Shown here one piece after another: positions 52,644-61,450 of a DNA stretch of 64,000 bases. This DNA comes from Prevotella sp. AGR2160 (GTDB taxonomy: Bacteria; Bacteroidota; Bacteroidia; Bacteroidales; Bacteroidaceae), in the NCBI RefSeq assembly GCF_000424185.1, contig NZ_AUJK01000002.1, forward strand, positions 186,001-250,000, read 5' to 3'. Both the position numbers and the translations under genes were made by a program. The notes beneath the pieces are model-generated. The model was not told where the DNA came from and did not search any database. It saw only the letters and a program-made list of their open reading frames with translations. The first letter of the stretch is position 1. Each line of letters opens with the position of its first letter.

Positions 52644-52737
52644 GGACGGCCACAAGAGCCGCTCCTACAAATAAGGGACAGCCACAAGAGCCGCCCCTAC
52701 AAATAGGGGCGGCCACAAGGCCGCCCCCAAGAATGAG
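52644..52737 (+). repeat. Three tandem 32-bp units of repeat family C
   Basis: Units start at 52644, 52676 and 52708 with GGACGGCCACAAG, GGACAGCCACAAG and GGCGGCCACAAGG, each ending in a CCGCCCCTACAAAT-like stretch. The third is degenerate at its end. With the family B copy they occupy nearly all of the 287-bp gap between the Wza-like gene and uxaC. Confidence 0.88.
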
Positions 52738-52748
52738 AAAGGAATTTA

Positions 52749-54152
52749 TTAATAGAACTTGAAATATCTGCGGGCATTGTTGTAACTGATATCCTCCACC
52801 ATACGGGCCAGGGCCTCATGGTCGTCGGGCAGCAGTCCACGCTCCACGTCATTACCGAGAAGGTTGCAGAGCAAGCGGCGGAAATACTCATGACGGGGAT
52901 AGCTCAAGAAGCTGCGGCTGTCGGTGAGCATACCCACGAAACGGCTCAGCAGGCCGAGGGTGCTCAGGGCATTCATCTGACGCGTCATACCGTCGAGCTG
53001 GTCGTTGAACCACCAGCCGCTGCCAAACTGGATCTTGCCGGGCTCGGAGCCGTCCTGGAAGTTTCCGAGCATCGTGGCGATGACCTCGTTGGCACAAGGA
53101 TTGAGACAATAGAGGATTGTACGCGTGAGTTGGTGCTCCATATTCAGTTCGTTGAGGAAATGACTCATGGCCCGGGCTGTATTGAACTCACCGATAGAGT
53201 CGAAGCCGGTGTCGGGTCCGAGCTGGTTATACATCAGCGTGTTATTGTCACGGATAGCGCCATAGTGATACTGCTGCGTCCAGTCGGAAGCATAGTCCAT
53301 CTCGGCACAAGCCTTCAGGAAAGCATGCTTGTACTGGCGTACCTCCTGGTCGGAGAGCTGCATGCGACGCAGGGCCTTGGAGAAGACCGTCTCGATCTGG
53401 GAATCCGTATAAGGATCATCATAGAACTCCTCAATACCGTGGTCAGAGAGGCGGCAGCCATTCTCGTGGAAGAAGTCATGACGCTTCTGGAGGGCATCTA
53501 TCATTTCCTTGAACGAAGAGATGCTAACTCCGCTCACCTCAGAGAGTTTGCCCATGTAGTCGGCAAAGTACGGCTTCTCGATATTCATGGCTTTGTCAGG
53601 ACGCCAAGCGGGGATCATCTTAATCTCGAAACCGCTCTCTCGCGTCACCTTATGCCAGTGGAGGTCATCGACGGGATCATCGGTCGTGCAGACACACTCC
53701 ACATGATAGCGGCGCATGAGGCCACGGGCGCTGTACTCGGGGAGTTTCAGTTTCTCGTTGCACTCATCATAGATCTCCCGGGCCGTCTTCGGAGAGAGGA
53801 GCTTCGTGATACCGAAGGCGGTCTTCAGTTCCAGATGCGTCCAGTGATACAACGGGTTCCGGAAGGTATAAGGGACGGTCTCAGCCCATTTCTCAAATTT
53901 CTCCCAGTCCGTCGTCTCCGTACCCGTACAATATTTCTCCGGCACGCCATTGGTACGCATGGCACGCCATTTATAATGGTCCCCGCCGAGCCAGAGCTCC
54001 GTAATGCTCTTGAAATGGTGATCGGTGGCAACCATCTCGGGGATGAGGTGGCAATGGTAATCGATAATCGGCATCTTCGCTGCGTGATTATGATACAAAT
54101 CCTGTGCGGTAGCTGTATCAAGCAGGAAGTTTTCGTCCATGAACTGTTTCAT
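52749..54152 (-). CDS. uxaC: Glucuronate isomerase
   Basis: UxaC isomerises D-glucuronate to fructuronate and galacturonate to tagaturonate, the first step of hexuronate breakdown. The 467-residue protein is full length and has the metal-site start IIDYHCHLIPEMVA, the CTTDDPVDDLHWH stretch and the C-terminal DSRSFLSYPRHEYFRR motif. No other uronate genes (uxuA, uxuB, kdgK) lie nearby. It is divergent from ansA with overlapping promoters. Confidence 0.96.
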   Translation of the reverse strand: MKQFMDENFLLDTATAQDLYHNHAAKMPIIDYHCHLIPEMVATDHHFKSITELWLGGDHYKWRAMRTNGVPEKYCTGTETTDWEKFEKWAETVPYTFRNPLYHWTHLELKTAFGITKLLSPKTAREIYDECNEKLKLPEYSARGLMRRYHVECVCTTDDPVDDLHWHKVTRESGFEIKMIPAWRPDKAMNIEKPYFADYMGKLSEVSGVSISSFKEMIDALQKRHDFFHENGCRLSDHGIEEFYDDPYTDSQIETVFSKALRRMQLSDQEVRQYKHAFLKACAEMDYASDWTQQYHYGAIRDNNTLMYNQLGPDTGFDSIGEFNTARAMSHFLNELNMEHQLTRTILYCLNPCANEVIATMLGNFQDGSEPGKIQFGSGWWFNDQLDGMTRQMNALSTLGLLSRFVGMLTDSRSFLSYPRHEYFRRLLCNLLGNDVERGLLPDDHEALARMVEDISYNNARRYFKFY

Positions 54153-54210
54153 TGTATATTATTTTTGTTAGAATGTTTTGATAATTTGTCTAAGTAGAAT
54201 TTTTATGTTG

Positions 54211-54242
54211 CAAATATACCAAAATCTTTTGGCAGAACGAAA
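54211..54242 (-). promoter_or_regulatory. Promoter of uxaC
   Basis: Minus-strand TTTC (54239-54242), 20 bp, TATATTTG (54211-54218) followed by C; one mismatch in the -33 element. It overlaps the divergent ansA promoter. Confidence 0.72.
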
Positions 54243-54260
54243 TTTTTAAGTTATATTTGC
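54228..54260 (+). promoter_or_regulatory. Promoter of ansA
   Basis: TTTG (54228-54231), 21 bp, TATATTTG (54253-54260) followed by C. It rules out the in-frame ATG at 54257 as a start and supports 54302. Confidence 0.82.
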
Positions 54261-54301
54261 ATGCAGTTTTTACGAAAACGATTACGAAGGCAACGAAAGC
54301 T

Positions 54302-55357
54302 ATGCAGAATCAAGAAACAAACACAAAGCACCTCCATCACGTCCTCCTGATCTATACGGGAGGCACCATCGGCATGGGCCGCAACCCTGTCACGGGAGCC
54401 TTGGAGCCCCTTGACTTCAACCATCTCCACGACGCCATGCCGGAACTCAAATATGTCAACGCGGAAATCGATGTATATCAGTTTACTCCACCGATTGACT
54501 CAAGTGATATGGCACCACGGCAGTGGGCCCAGATTGTCAGGATTATCGACGACCGTTACAACGACTATGACGGATTTGTCATCCTTCATGGTACCGACAC
54601 GATGGCCTACACGGCATCGGCGCTGAGCTTCATGCTGGAGAATCTCACGAAGCCCGTCATCCTCACGGGATCGCAGCTGCCCATGGGCCAGTTGCGCACG
54701 GATGGCAAGGAGAATGTGCTGACGAGCATCGAACTGGCTTATGCCCACCACCTCGACGGCACGCCGATGGTCCCGGAAGTGTGTATCTATTTCAACGGAA
54801 AACTGCTGCGCGGCAACCGTGCCACGAAGGTTGCGGCCGATGGATTCGCCGCTTTTGACTCCTATAACTACCCTCATCTCTGTGATGCCGGTGTCAACTT
54901 CGACTATCATCAGCATCATATCTTCCGACCGGATTTCACGAAGAAGATGATGCCTCACTTCGCCATGGATCCCCATGTCATCGTCTTCTCCCTCTTCCCG
55001 GGCATCCAGGAGAGCATCTTCCGCCGCATCCTCGAGGCCACGGAAATCCGCGGTATCGTGATGCGTTCCTTCGGCAGTGGCAACGCGCCTCAGCAGCCGT
55101 GGTTGCTGCGCCTGTTGCGGGAGGTGACGGAGCGTGGTGTGACGATCGTCAATATCAGTCAGTGCGCCAGCGGCGTCGTTGAAATGGGGCGTTATGATAC
55201 CGGCTACCAACTCAAAGAAGCCGGCGTCCTCAGCGGTTATGATTCCACTGTCGAGGCCGCCGTTACCAAGTTGATGTTCCTGCAGGCCCGCTACTCCGAT
55301 CCCCACATGATCCGCACCATGATGGCGCGGTCCATTGCGGGGGAAATCACAATTTAA
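54302..55357 (+). CDS. ansA: Type I (cytoplasmic) L-asparaginase
   Basis: The 351-residue enzyme hydrolyses asparagine to aspartate and ammonia. The two threonine motifs are present: LLIYTGGTIGM near the start and HGTDTMAYTASAL. There is no signal peptide, in keeping with the low-affinity cytoplasmic type. Its stop codon overlaps the fcl stop on the other strand (TTAA shared at 55354-55357), so the two genes converge with no spacer and no room for a terminator between them. Confidence 0.93.
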   Translation: MQNQETNTKHLHHVLLIYTGGTIGMGRNPVTGALEPLDFNHLHDAMPELKYVNAEIDVYQFTPPIDSSDMAPRQWAQIVRIIDDRYNDYDGFVILHGTDTMAYTASALSFMLENLTKPVILTGSQLPMGQLRTDGKENVLTSIELAYAHHLDGTPMVPEVCIYFNGKLLRGNRATKVAADGFAAFDSYNYPHLCDAGVNFDYHQHHIFRPDFTKKMMPHFAMDPHVIVFSLFPGIQESIFRRILEATEIRGIVMRSFGSGNAPQQPWLLRLLREVTERGVTIVNISQCASGVVEMGRYDTGYQLKEAGVLSGYDSTVEAAVTKLMFLQARYSDPHMIRTMMARSIAGEITI

Positions 55358-56565
55358 CCTTTCAGCGTTCCCTGGTACCACTCATAGAGTTTGCGGACAC
55401 CCTCCTCAATCTCTACCTTGTGTTGCCAGCCGAGGCTGTGGAGCTTGGAGACATCGATGAGTTTGCGCGGCGTACCGTTGGGCTTCGTCTTGTCCCAGGC
55501 CACCTCACCGGTGAAGCCGACCGTGTCGACAACGAGCTGCGAGAGGGCCTTGATGGTCAGTTCCTTTCCCGTTCCGACATTGATATGGCAGTTGCGGATC
55601 TCACCGAGCGATGGGATAGCACCGCCGCGGCCATCAGAGTTATTACGGTCGACAACGCCGTCAGCCTTCACGCCATAGAAGACGCTGGAGTATTTCTTAA
55701 TGCCGATGATATCGGAGAAATCGACATTAAGCAACACATGTACACTGGCATCGGCCATATCCTCACTCCAGAGGAACTCACGCAGCGGACTGCCGTCGCC
55801 CCACAGCGTCACCTTATTATTCTCTATGCCATAGAAAGCGAGGGCCTTGAGTATTCGCTCCTGATCACTCTTTCCGTCCACATTACCGTCGCCGATGAGT
55901 TCCTGCAACTTTGCCGGCGGGTTGATCGGTCGCTTATCCATATCCACGCGGATGGCATCCCAGTCGTTGTCATGGATGAGCTTGGCGAGATAGATCTTAC
56001 GCATCATAGCGGGCAGCACATGACTGTTCTCGAGATGGAAGTTGTCGTTAGGACCATAGAGGTTCGTCGGCATGACAGCGATATAGTTGGTGCCATACTG
56101 GAGGTTGTAGCTCTCGCACATCTTCAGTCCGGCAATCTTGGCAATGGCATACTCCTCATTGGTATACTCCAAGGGAGAGGTCAGCAGAGCATCCTCCTTC
56201 ATCGGCTGCGGCGCGTTCTTCGGATAGATACAGGTGGAACCGAGGAAGAGGAGCTTCTTCACATGATGGGAATAAGCGTTGCTGATGACATTGCACTGCA
56301 TCTTCATGTTCTGCATGATGAAGTCAGCGCGGTAGAGGGAGTTGGCCATGATACCACCAACAAAGGCGGCGGCGAGGACGACGGCATCGGGCTGCTCGGC
56401 GTCGAAGAAAGCCTTCACGGCATCCTGATCCGTGAGGTCGAGCTCACGGTGGGTGCGGCCGACGAGGTTGTTGTAACCTCTCTTCTTGAGGTTGTTCCAG
56501 ATAGCCGAGCCTACCAGTCCGTGGTGGCCGGCGACATAAATCTTACTGTTCTTATCTAAAGCCAT
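55354..56565 (-). CDS. fcl: GDP-L-fucose synthase
   Basis: Epimerase-reductase that turns GDP-4-keto-6-deoxymannose into GDP-L-fucose. The 403-residue SDR protein has the NADP-binding start VAGHHGLVGSAIW, the serine segment LFLGSTCIYP and the catalytic YAIAKIAGLKMCESY (YxxxK). It is longer than the 310-320 residues of the E. coli enzyme, with an insertion around residues 215-315 seen in Bacteroidota forms. It follows gmd after a hairpin whose T-run ends next to the fcl start codon. Confidence 0.94.
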   Translation of the reverse strand: MALDKNSKIYVAGHHGLVGSAIWNNLKKRGYNNLVGRTHRELDLTDQDAVKAFFDAEQPDAVVLAAAFVGGIMANSLYRADFIMQNMKMQCNVISNAYSHHVKKLLFLGSTCIYPKNAPQPMKEDALLTSPLEYTNEEYAIAKIAGLKMCESYNLQYGTNYIAVMPTNLYGPNDNFHLENSHVLPAMMRKIYLAKLIHDNDWDAIRVDMDKRPINPPAKLQELIGDGNVDGKSDQERILKALAFYGIENNKVTLWGDGSPLREFLWSEDMADASVHVLLNVDFSDIIGIKKYSSVFYGVKADGVVDRNNSDGRGGAIPSLGEIRNCHINVGTGKELTIKALSQLVVDTVGFTGEVAWDKTKPNGTPRKLIDVSKLHSLGWQHKVEIEEGVRKLYEWYQGTLKG

Positions 56566-56597
56566 AACAAAAAGCCCCGCCCTTTTTCATGGCGGGG
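56565..56597 (-). terminator. Terminator-like hairpin between gmd and fcl
   Basis: On the minus strand CCCCGCC (from 56597) pairs with GGCGGGG, followed by CTTTTTGTT and then directly the fcl ATG at 56565. It looks like an attenuator that would lower fcl relative to gmd, and it occupies the place of the fcl ribosome-binding region. A T-rich run (56600-56615) on the other strand makes it bidirectional in form. Confidence 0.75.
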
Positions 56598-56609
56598 TGA
56601 TTATTTTTT

Positions 56610-57704
56610 TTATTTTACAATACCTTTTTCCAAATATTCCTCGAGGTTGACACGCACCTTGGCGGCAGCGTCATCGGCGGCGACCTTCTGCATGTCGCTC
56701 TCCACCATAAGGTGTACGAGTTCCTCGAAACTGGTCTTCGTAGGATTCCATTTCAACTCAGCCTTGGCCTTCGTGGGATCGCCCCAGAGGTTGACGACAT
56801 CGGTGGGACGGAAGAAATCTGGACTGACCTCCACGAGGACCTTGCCCGTGGACTTGTCAATGCCCTTCTCGTTGATGCCCTCACCCTGCCATTCGAGCTC
56901 GATGCCGACATCATGGAAGGCCAGAGTGGCGAACTCACGGACGGTATGCTGTACGCCCGTAGCAATGACGAAGTCCTCGGGTTTGTCATGCTGAAGGATG
57001 AGCCACATGCACTCCACATAGTCCTTGGCATAGCCCCAGTCACGGCGACTCGAGAGATTGCCGAGGTAGAGCTTGTCCTGCTTGCCCTGTTTGATACGTG
57101 CGGCGGCAAGGGTGATCTTTCTCGTTACGAAGGTCTCACCACGACGCTCACTCTCATGGTTGAAGAGGATACCGTTGCAACAGAACATGTGGTAAGCGTC
57201 ACGGTATTCACGGATGATCCAGTAACCATACTGTTTGGCCACGGCATAGGGACTGAAGGGATGGAAGGGCGTATTCTCGTTCTGCGGCACCTCCTCGACC
57301 TTTCCGTAGAGCTCGGAGGTAGAGGCCTGGTAGATGCGGCAGGTATCGGTGAGACCGAGCTGACGGACGGCCTCGAGGATTCTCAAGACACCGACAGCAT
57401 CCACATCAGCCGTATACTCCGGCGAGTCGAAACTGACCTGCACATGACTCTGCGCGGCGAGGTTATAGATCTCCGTAGGCCGCACCTGTCCGAGGACGCC
57501 GAGGATCGACATCGAGTCACTGAGGTCGCCGTAATGGAGATGGAAATGGGGCTGTCCCTCGAGATGGATGATCCGCTCGCGGTAATCGGTGGAGGACCGG
57601 CGGATGATGCCGTGGACCTCATAGCCCTTTGCCAACAAAAATTCAGACAGATAACTTCCGTCCTGTCCGGTAATACCCGTTATTAAGGCTACTTTTCTTG
57701 CCAT
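56610..57704 (-). CDS. gmd: GDP-mannose 4,6-dehydratase
   Basis: Gmd makes GDP-4-keto-6-deoxymannose, the precursor of GDP-fucose. The 364-residue SDR enzyme has [17 protein letters not shown] (NADP site), the RRSST segment, [10 protein letters not shown] and the catalytic [15 protein letters not shown]. It is 27 bp after manC, so manC, gmd and fcl are ordered as the pathway runs. Confidence 0.97.
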   Translation of the reverse strand: MARKVALITGITGQDGSYLSEFLLAKGYEVHGIIRRSSTDYRERIIHLEGQPHFHLHYGDLSDSMSILGVLGQVRPTEIYNLAAQSHVQVSFDSPEYTADVDAVGVLRILEAVRQLGLTDTCRIYQASTSELYGKVEEVPQNENTPFHPFSPYAVAKQYGYWIIREYRDAYHMFCCNGILFNHESERRGETFVTRKITLAAARIKQGKQDKLYLGNLSSRRDWGYAKDYVECMWLILQHDKPEDFVIATGVQHTVREFATLAFHDVGIELEWQGEGINEKGIDKSTGKVLVEVSPDFFRPTDVVNLWGDPTKAKAELKWNPTKTSFEELVHLMVESDMQKVAADDAAAKVRVNLEEYLEKGIVK

Positions 57705-57731
57705 AAAGATCGTATAATATTTAGGAATAAA

Positions 57732-58799
57732 TTATTTTTCTCCTCTGAACTGCTTGATACGCTGCTCCTCCGACAGTTTACAGATGAGCAGGACACCGTC
57801 CTTCTCAGCCACGATATAGCCGTCAAGCCCTTCCACGACCACCAGTTTCTCCTGAGTGGTATGGATGATGGTGTTACGCGTATCATAGACCTGGATATTC
57901 TGTCCGATGAGGGCATTGCCATAAAGATCCTTATGAACCTGATTGAGCAAAGAGCCCCACGTACCAAGGTCCGACCAGCCGAAATCGGAAGGACAGACGA
58001 AGATCTCCTCAGCCTTCTCCATGATGGCATAGTCGACGGAGATATTGTCGCACTCGGGATAGAGCAGATCGATCTGCGTCTGCTCCCCGGGCGTGCCATA
58101 GACGGGCAGCAGGCTCTCGAAGATCTTGGCCATCGCCGGTTCGTAGACACGGAAGGCATTGACAATTGTGCTTACGCTCCAGATGAAGATACCCGAGTTC
58201 CACAGATAGTTCTTCTCCTTCAGATAACGCGTAGCCGTAGGCAGATCGGGCTTCTCCTTGAAACTGTCCACACGGAAGATCTCCTTGTTGCGCGGACTGG
58301 CAGCACCGAAATCAGCCTGGATATAGCCATAGCCCGTCTCCGGACGGGTGGGCTTGATACCAAGGGTGACGATGGAGTCGGTCTCAGAGGTGAACTTCAG
58401 ACACGAGAGGATGATGCGACGGAACTCCACATTGTTGAGTACAAAATGGTCGGAAGGCGTGACGACGATATTCGCCTTGGGGTCCAGCGCCTTTATGCGC
58501 CAACTGACATAAGCGATGCAGGGAGCCGTATTTCTGCGGCAAGGCTCCGTGAGAATATTCTGCCCGGGAATCTCGGGAAGTTGCCGGCAGACCTCCTCCC
58601 GGTATTTCTTATTGGTCACTACCCACACATGATCGGGATCACAGACCCCCTCAAAGCGGTCGTAGGTCAACTGGAGCAGACTACGGCCGACACCCAGCAC
58701 ATCGATAAACTGTTTCGGATGTTCCGTGGTGCTCATGGGCCAGAAGCGACTGCCTACTCCACCCGCCATAATGACAACATGGTTATTGTTTCGCGCCAT
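57732..58799 (-). CDS. manC: Mannose-1-phosphate guanylyltransferase
   Basis: The 355-residue nucleotidyltransferase makes GDP-mannose from mannose-1-phosphate and GTP. The signature VVIMAGGVGSRFWPMSTTEHP is followed by KQFIDVLG. The C-terminal half (about 280-355) is the short beta-helix domain; the phosphomannose isomerase domain of the long bifunctional forms is absent. It is the first gene of the GDP-fucose set. Confidence 0.95.
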   Translation of the reverse strand: MARNNNHVVIMAGGVGSRFWPMSTTEHPKQFIDVLGVGRSLLQLTYDRFEGVCDPDHVWVVTNKKYREEVCRQLPEIPGQNILTEPCRRNTAPCIAYVSWRIKALDPKANIVVTPSDHFVLNNVEFRRIILSCLKFTSETDSIVTLGIKPTRPETGYGYIQADFGAASPRNKEIFRVDSFKEKPDLPTATRYLKEKNYLWNSGIFIWSVSTIVNAFRVYEPAMAKIFESLLPVYGTPGEQTQIDLLYPECDNISVDYAIMEKAEEIFVCPSDFGWSDLGTWGSLLNQVHKDLYGNALIGQNIQVYDTRNTIIHTTQEKLVVVEGLDGYIVAEKDGVLLICKLSEEQRIKQFRGEK

Positions 58800-58826
58800 A
58801 TTTTTCTCTTATTTTCTTAATGACCA

Positions 58827-58834
58827 CAAAAGTA
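58827..58834 (-). promoter_or_regulatory. -7 box of the manC-gmd-fcl operon
   Basis: Minus-strand TACTTTTG, 27 bp before the manC start; no clear -33 element. Confidence 0.5.
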
Positions 58835-58876
58835 AGAAAAAAAAATGATATAGAAACAGAAAAGAGGTAGAAAAAA

Positions 58877-59209
58877 TCAAAAAAGGCTCAGCGAGCGATC
58901 CTCTTCAGCCTTTCTCGCTGGTTCTTCCGCTTCTTTCCCGGAGAAATCAAGGAGCAGCTGCGTGGCCTCACGGCAGCGGTCATTGAGGCGATAGACGCCC
59001 CACCCGTCCGTACGGATGACGGTACCCCCGGCCTTCTTGCTCTGCTGTCGGAGATACTGACAGACAGCAGCATGGACATCCTGAAAATCAACAGGCTCAA
59101 ACATGGTATTACAGGCATTGAAGACATGACGGGCTATTTTCCCGGCCTTCAATCCCTTAGGACCCGCCTCCTGCAGCACACGGAAAATTTCACGTTCGTA
59201 AACAGACAT
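58877..59209 (-). CDS. Small winged-helix-like protein, 110 aa
   Basis: The start MSVYEREIFRVLQEAGPKGLK opens a winged-helix fold of HARE/HB1 type (helix, turn, AGKIARHVFNACN helix, beta wing VIRTDGWGVYRLN), followed by a charged C-terminal tail (KEAEEPARKAEED). The longer frame from 59242 adds residues encoded by the upstream terminator and was not used. It may be a DNA-binding protein; no target can be named. It is 70 bp downstream of a second winged-helix gene. Confidence 0.68.
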   Translation of the reverse strand: MSVYEREIFRVLQEAGPKGLKAGKIARHVFNACNTMFEPVDFQDVHAAVCQYLRQQSKKAGGTVIRTDGWGVYRLNDRCREATQLLLDFSGKEAEEPARKAEEDRSLSLF

Positions 59210-59224
59210 CTTTCCTGACAGCCC

Positions 59225-59258
59225 AAAAAGGCCGCTGATCACAGGTCAGCGGCCTTTT
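59225..59258 (-). terminator. Terminator of the 95-aa winged-helix gene
   Basis: AAAGGCCGCTGA (59227-59238) pairs with TCAGCGGCCTTT (59246-59257); a T5 run follows on the minus strand. Confidence 0.9.
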
Positions 59259-59279
59259 CTTCATTTCTTCGGGGTTTTG

Positions 59280-59567
59280 TTAAGCGAGAACGATCTTGTT
59301 GTCCTCGTCCTTGATCTTACCCTCCTTGAAGAGCCAGCCCAGACCGAGCAGTGTCTCTTCCTCGGAGATCTTGGCAGCCTTGGCAATCTCTGCTACCGTC
59401 AGCGCCTTCTCAGAAGCTGCCAGTGCCTGATAGACATCACCAGCCTTGAAACCAACATTCTCAGCGTTCAGCGCGACAACAACCTTTGCGGCTTTCTTCG
59501 GGGCTGCTGCCCTGCGAGTACCCGTCGTTTTACGAGTGGCGGTCTTTGTTTCTTTCTTTTCTACCAT
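59280..59567 (-). CDS. Winged-helix protein, DUF2582 family
   Basis: A 95-residue protein: a basic Lys/Thr/Arg/Ala-rich tail (MVEKKETKTATRKTTGTRR and AAPKKAAK) followed by a compact winged-helix domain (about 38-95; FKAGDVYQALAASEKALTVAEIAKA). The domain matches the DUF2582 group, and the tail looks like a nucleic-acid-binding, histone-like extension. It is probably abundant and nucleoid-associated, but this is inference. It has its own promoter and terminator. Confidence 0.82.
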   Translation of the reverse strand: MVEKKETKTATRKTTGTRRAAAPKKAAKVVVALNAENVGFKAGDVYQALAASEKALTVAEIAKAAKISEEETLLGLGWLFKEGKIKDEDNKIVLA

Positions 59568-59620
59568 AATTTTCCTAAACCTTAATATCTATGTTACTAA
59601 CGTATGCTACTTTGTTGCTG

Positions 59621-59651
59621 CAAAGTTACGATTTTTCTTACAGATAGTCAA
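59621..59651 (-). promoter_or_regulatory. Promoter of the DUF2582 gene
   Basis: Minus-strand TTG (59649-59651), 20 bp, TAACTTTG (59621-59628) followed by C, with a leader of about 50 nt. Confidence 0.72.
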
Positions 59652-59723
59652 CTTTTCAGCGCAAAAAAGTTACACGTTTTCGACGATTTATAAAAAATAA
59701 CGTTTTTTCTTGATTTATATCAA

Positions 59724-60377
59724 TCATTTTTTATTCCCCGACCGGTCATCATGCAACGTCGGCAACGAGATATGATATCTGACGGCGAGGAAACGGATCA
59801 GGCAGACCACGGCAAACGTCACGGCAGCCGTCACCGCCACGTTCACATGCCAGTGGTAGAGCAGCCAGTAGGCCATACCGCCGGCCACGCTGGCCATGGC
59901 ATAGATCTCTTTCTTGAAGATCAGTGGTTCGAGATTCAACAGCACATCGCGGATGACACCACCGGCAGACCCCGTGATACACCCCATGACGACAGCCACC
60001 CAGAACGGATGTCCCAAGGCAATTGTCTTCTGAATGCCGGCGATGGTGAAGAGAGCCAGGCCGAAGGTGTCAAAGACGAGCCAGGTGTTGTCCATCCTGT
60101 TCGTAAGCCGGTTACCGGCCACAACGAGGATCAGCGCCAGAAACGTACACTCGATATAGATGGCGGAGGTCATCCAGAAGGGTGTCACGCCGAGCATCAC
60201 GTCACGGATCGTACCGCCGCCGATGGCCACGGCAAAGCCACAGACGAAACCGCCGAACCAGTCGTAATGGCGGTTGGCGGCGGCACGCAGTCCGGAGATG
60301 GCGAAAGCGAGGGTTCCGACAAACTCGATGACCTGCTGCAGTGTATGGACAAGATGGGGATCAGGATAGCTCATCAT
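59724..60377 (-). CDS. Trimeric intracellular cation channel (TRIC) family protein
   Basis: The 217-residue membrane protein has seven helices arranged as two repeats of a three-helix unit, each carrying the glycine-rich motif: AIGGGTIRDVML in the first half and GSAGGVIRDVLL in the second. Prokaryotic TRIC (YadS/UPF0126) forms K+/cation channels. It overlaps the hydroxyacid dehydrogenase stop by four bases, so both are on one message; the functional link is unknown. Confidence 0.9.
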   Translation of the reverse strand: MMSYPDPHLVHTLQQVIEFVGTLAFAISGLRAAANRHYDWFGGFVCGFAVAIGGGTIRDVMLGVTPFWMTSAIYIECTFLALILVVAGNRLTNRMDNTWLVFDTFGLALFTIAGIQKTIALGHPFWVAVVMGCITGSAGGVIRDVLLNLEPLIFKKEIYAMASVAGGMAYWLLYHWHVNVAVTAAVTFAVVCLIRFLAVRYHISLPTLHDDRSGNKK

Positions 60378-61330
60378 CGGTTGACGACATTCACGGGCTG
60401 ACCGGCCTCAAAAGCCTTCAGGTTGGCCACACAGATATCCAGGAGCCGCTGCCGGGCCTCCTTCGTGGCCCAGGCGATATGCGGCGTGATATAGGCATGA
60501 GGCTGACGGAGCAACGGGTTGTCGGCACGGGGCGGCTCCTCCGTCATCACGTCGGCGCAATAGGCCCCGAGGGTACCGGCCTCAAGGGCATCGGCGACGG
60601 CCTGCTCGTCGACGAGGGGTCCGCGGCCCGTATTGATAAGGATGGCTCCAGGGTGCATGAGCTGCAGCCGTTCGGCATTGATCATGCCTTTATTGTCGGC
60701 CGTCAGCGGACAGTGAAGAGTAACGACATCACAAGACGAGAGCAGACCCTCAAGGGTTGTCTTGCGGATATATTCGGGCAGTTCGGTAGCATTCTTACTC
60801 GTCAGCGCGGAGACATCCATGCCGAAGTCATGGGCCAGTTGTGCCACACGGCTGCCGATATGGCCGAGTCCGACGATACCGATCGACTTCCCCGCCAGTT
60901 CCACCAGCGGCGTGTCCCAGTAGCAGAAGTCGCGGTTCTTGCTCCAGCGCCCCTTGCGGTTCTCATCGGCATAATGAGCCACCTGATTGGTGGCATTGAG
61001 CAGATGGGCAAAGACCATCTGTACGACACTGTTCGTGCTGTAAGCGGGGATATTGGTGACGATGATGCCACGGCGGTTGGCGGCGGCGGTATCCACCACA
61101 TTGAATCCCGTGGCCAGCACACCGATATATTTCAGTTTCGGCAGTTGGGCCATGACCGCATCGGTGATATTCACCTTATTAATAAGGACCGCATCCGCAT
61201 CCTTGGCCCGCGCCACGACCTCTTCGGGGCGGGAATAGTCATAGAGCGTCAATTCACCCAATGCCTTCAGGCCATCCCAGGAGAGATCACCGGGATTGGC
61301 GGCATAACTGTCTAGTTCTACGATTTTCAT
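60374..61330 (-). CDS. D-2-hydroxyacid dehydrogenase (glycerate dehydrogenase/hydroxypyruvate reductase type)
   Basis: The 318-residue NAD-dependent enzyme has the nucleotide site GIVGLGHIGSRV and the catalytic triad Arg (NTGRGPLVDE region), Glu (TEEPPRADNP) and His (ITPHIAWAT). Such enzymes interconvert hydroxypyruvate and glycerate or similar pairs. The lack of serine-pathway genes nearby leaves the substrate open. It is upstream of the TRIC channel gene with a 4-bp overlap and is preceded by a family B repeat. Confidence 0.9.
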   Translation of the reverse strand: MKIVELDSYAANPGDLSWDGLKALGELTLYDYSRPEEVVARAKDADAVLINKVNITDAVMAQLPKLKYIGVLATGFNVVDTAAANRRGIIVTNIPAYSTNSVVQMVFAHLLNATNQVAHYADENRKGRWSKNRDFCYWDTPLVELAGKSIGIVGLGHIGSRVAQLAHDFGMDVSALTSKNATELPEYIRKTTLEGLLSSCDVVTLHCPLTADNKGMINAERLQLMHPGAILINTGRGPLVDEQAVADALEAGTLGAYCADVMTEEPPRADNPLLRQPHAYITPHIAWATKEARQRLLDICVANLKAFEAGQPVNVVNR

Positions 61331-61380
61331 AGTTCAAATATTTCTTGTTGTTTTTAGTTGTTTCTAATCAAGATCCTTCT

Positions 61381-61436
61381 GCGCTAACTTGCGCTTGCAA
61401 AGCGCAAGCACACGACGGCACGCCATTCAACATCCG
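61381..61436 (+). repeat. REP-like palindromic repeat, family B
   Basis: Core CTTGCGCTT, GCA, AAGCGCAAG (61388-61408), then CACACGACGGCACGCCATTC. It differs from the copy at 52571 by only a few bases. Confidence 0.85.
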
Positions 61437-61450
61437 CACCCTACGGAGGG

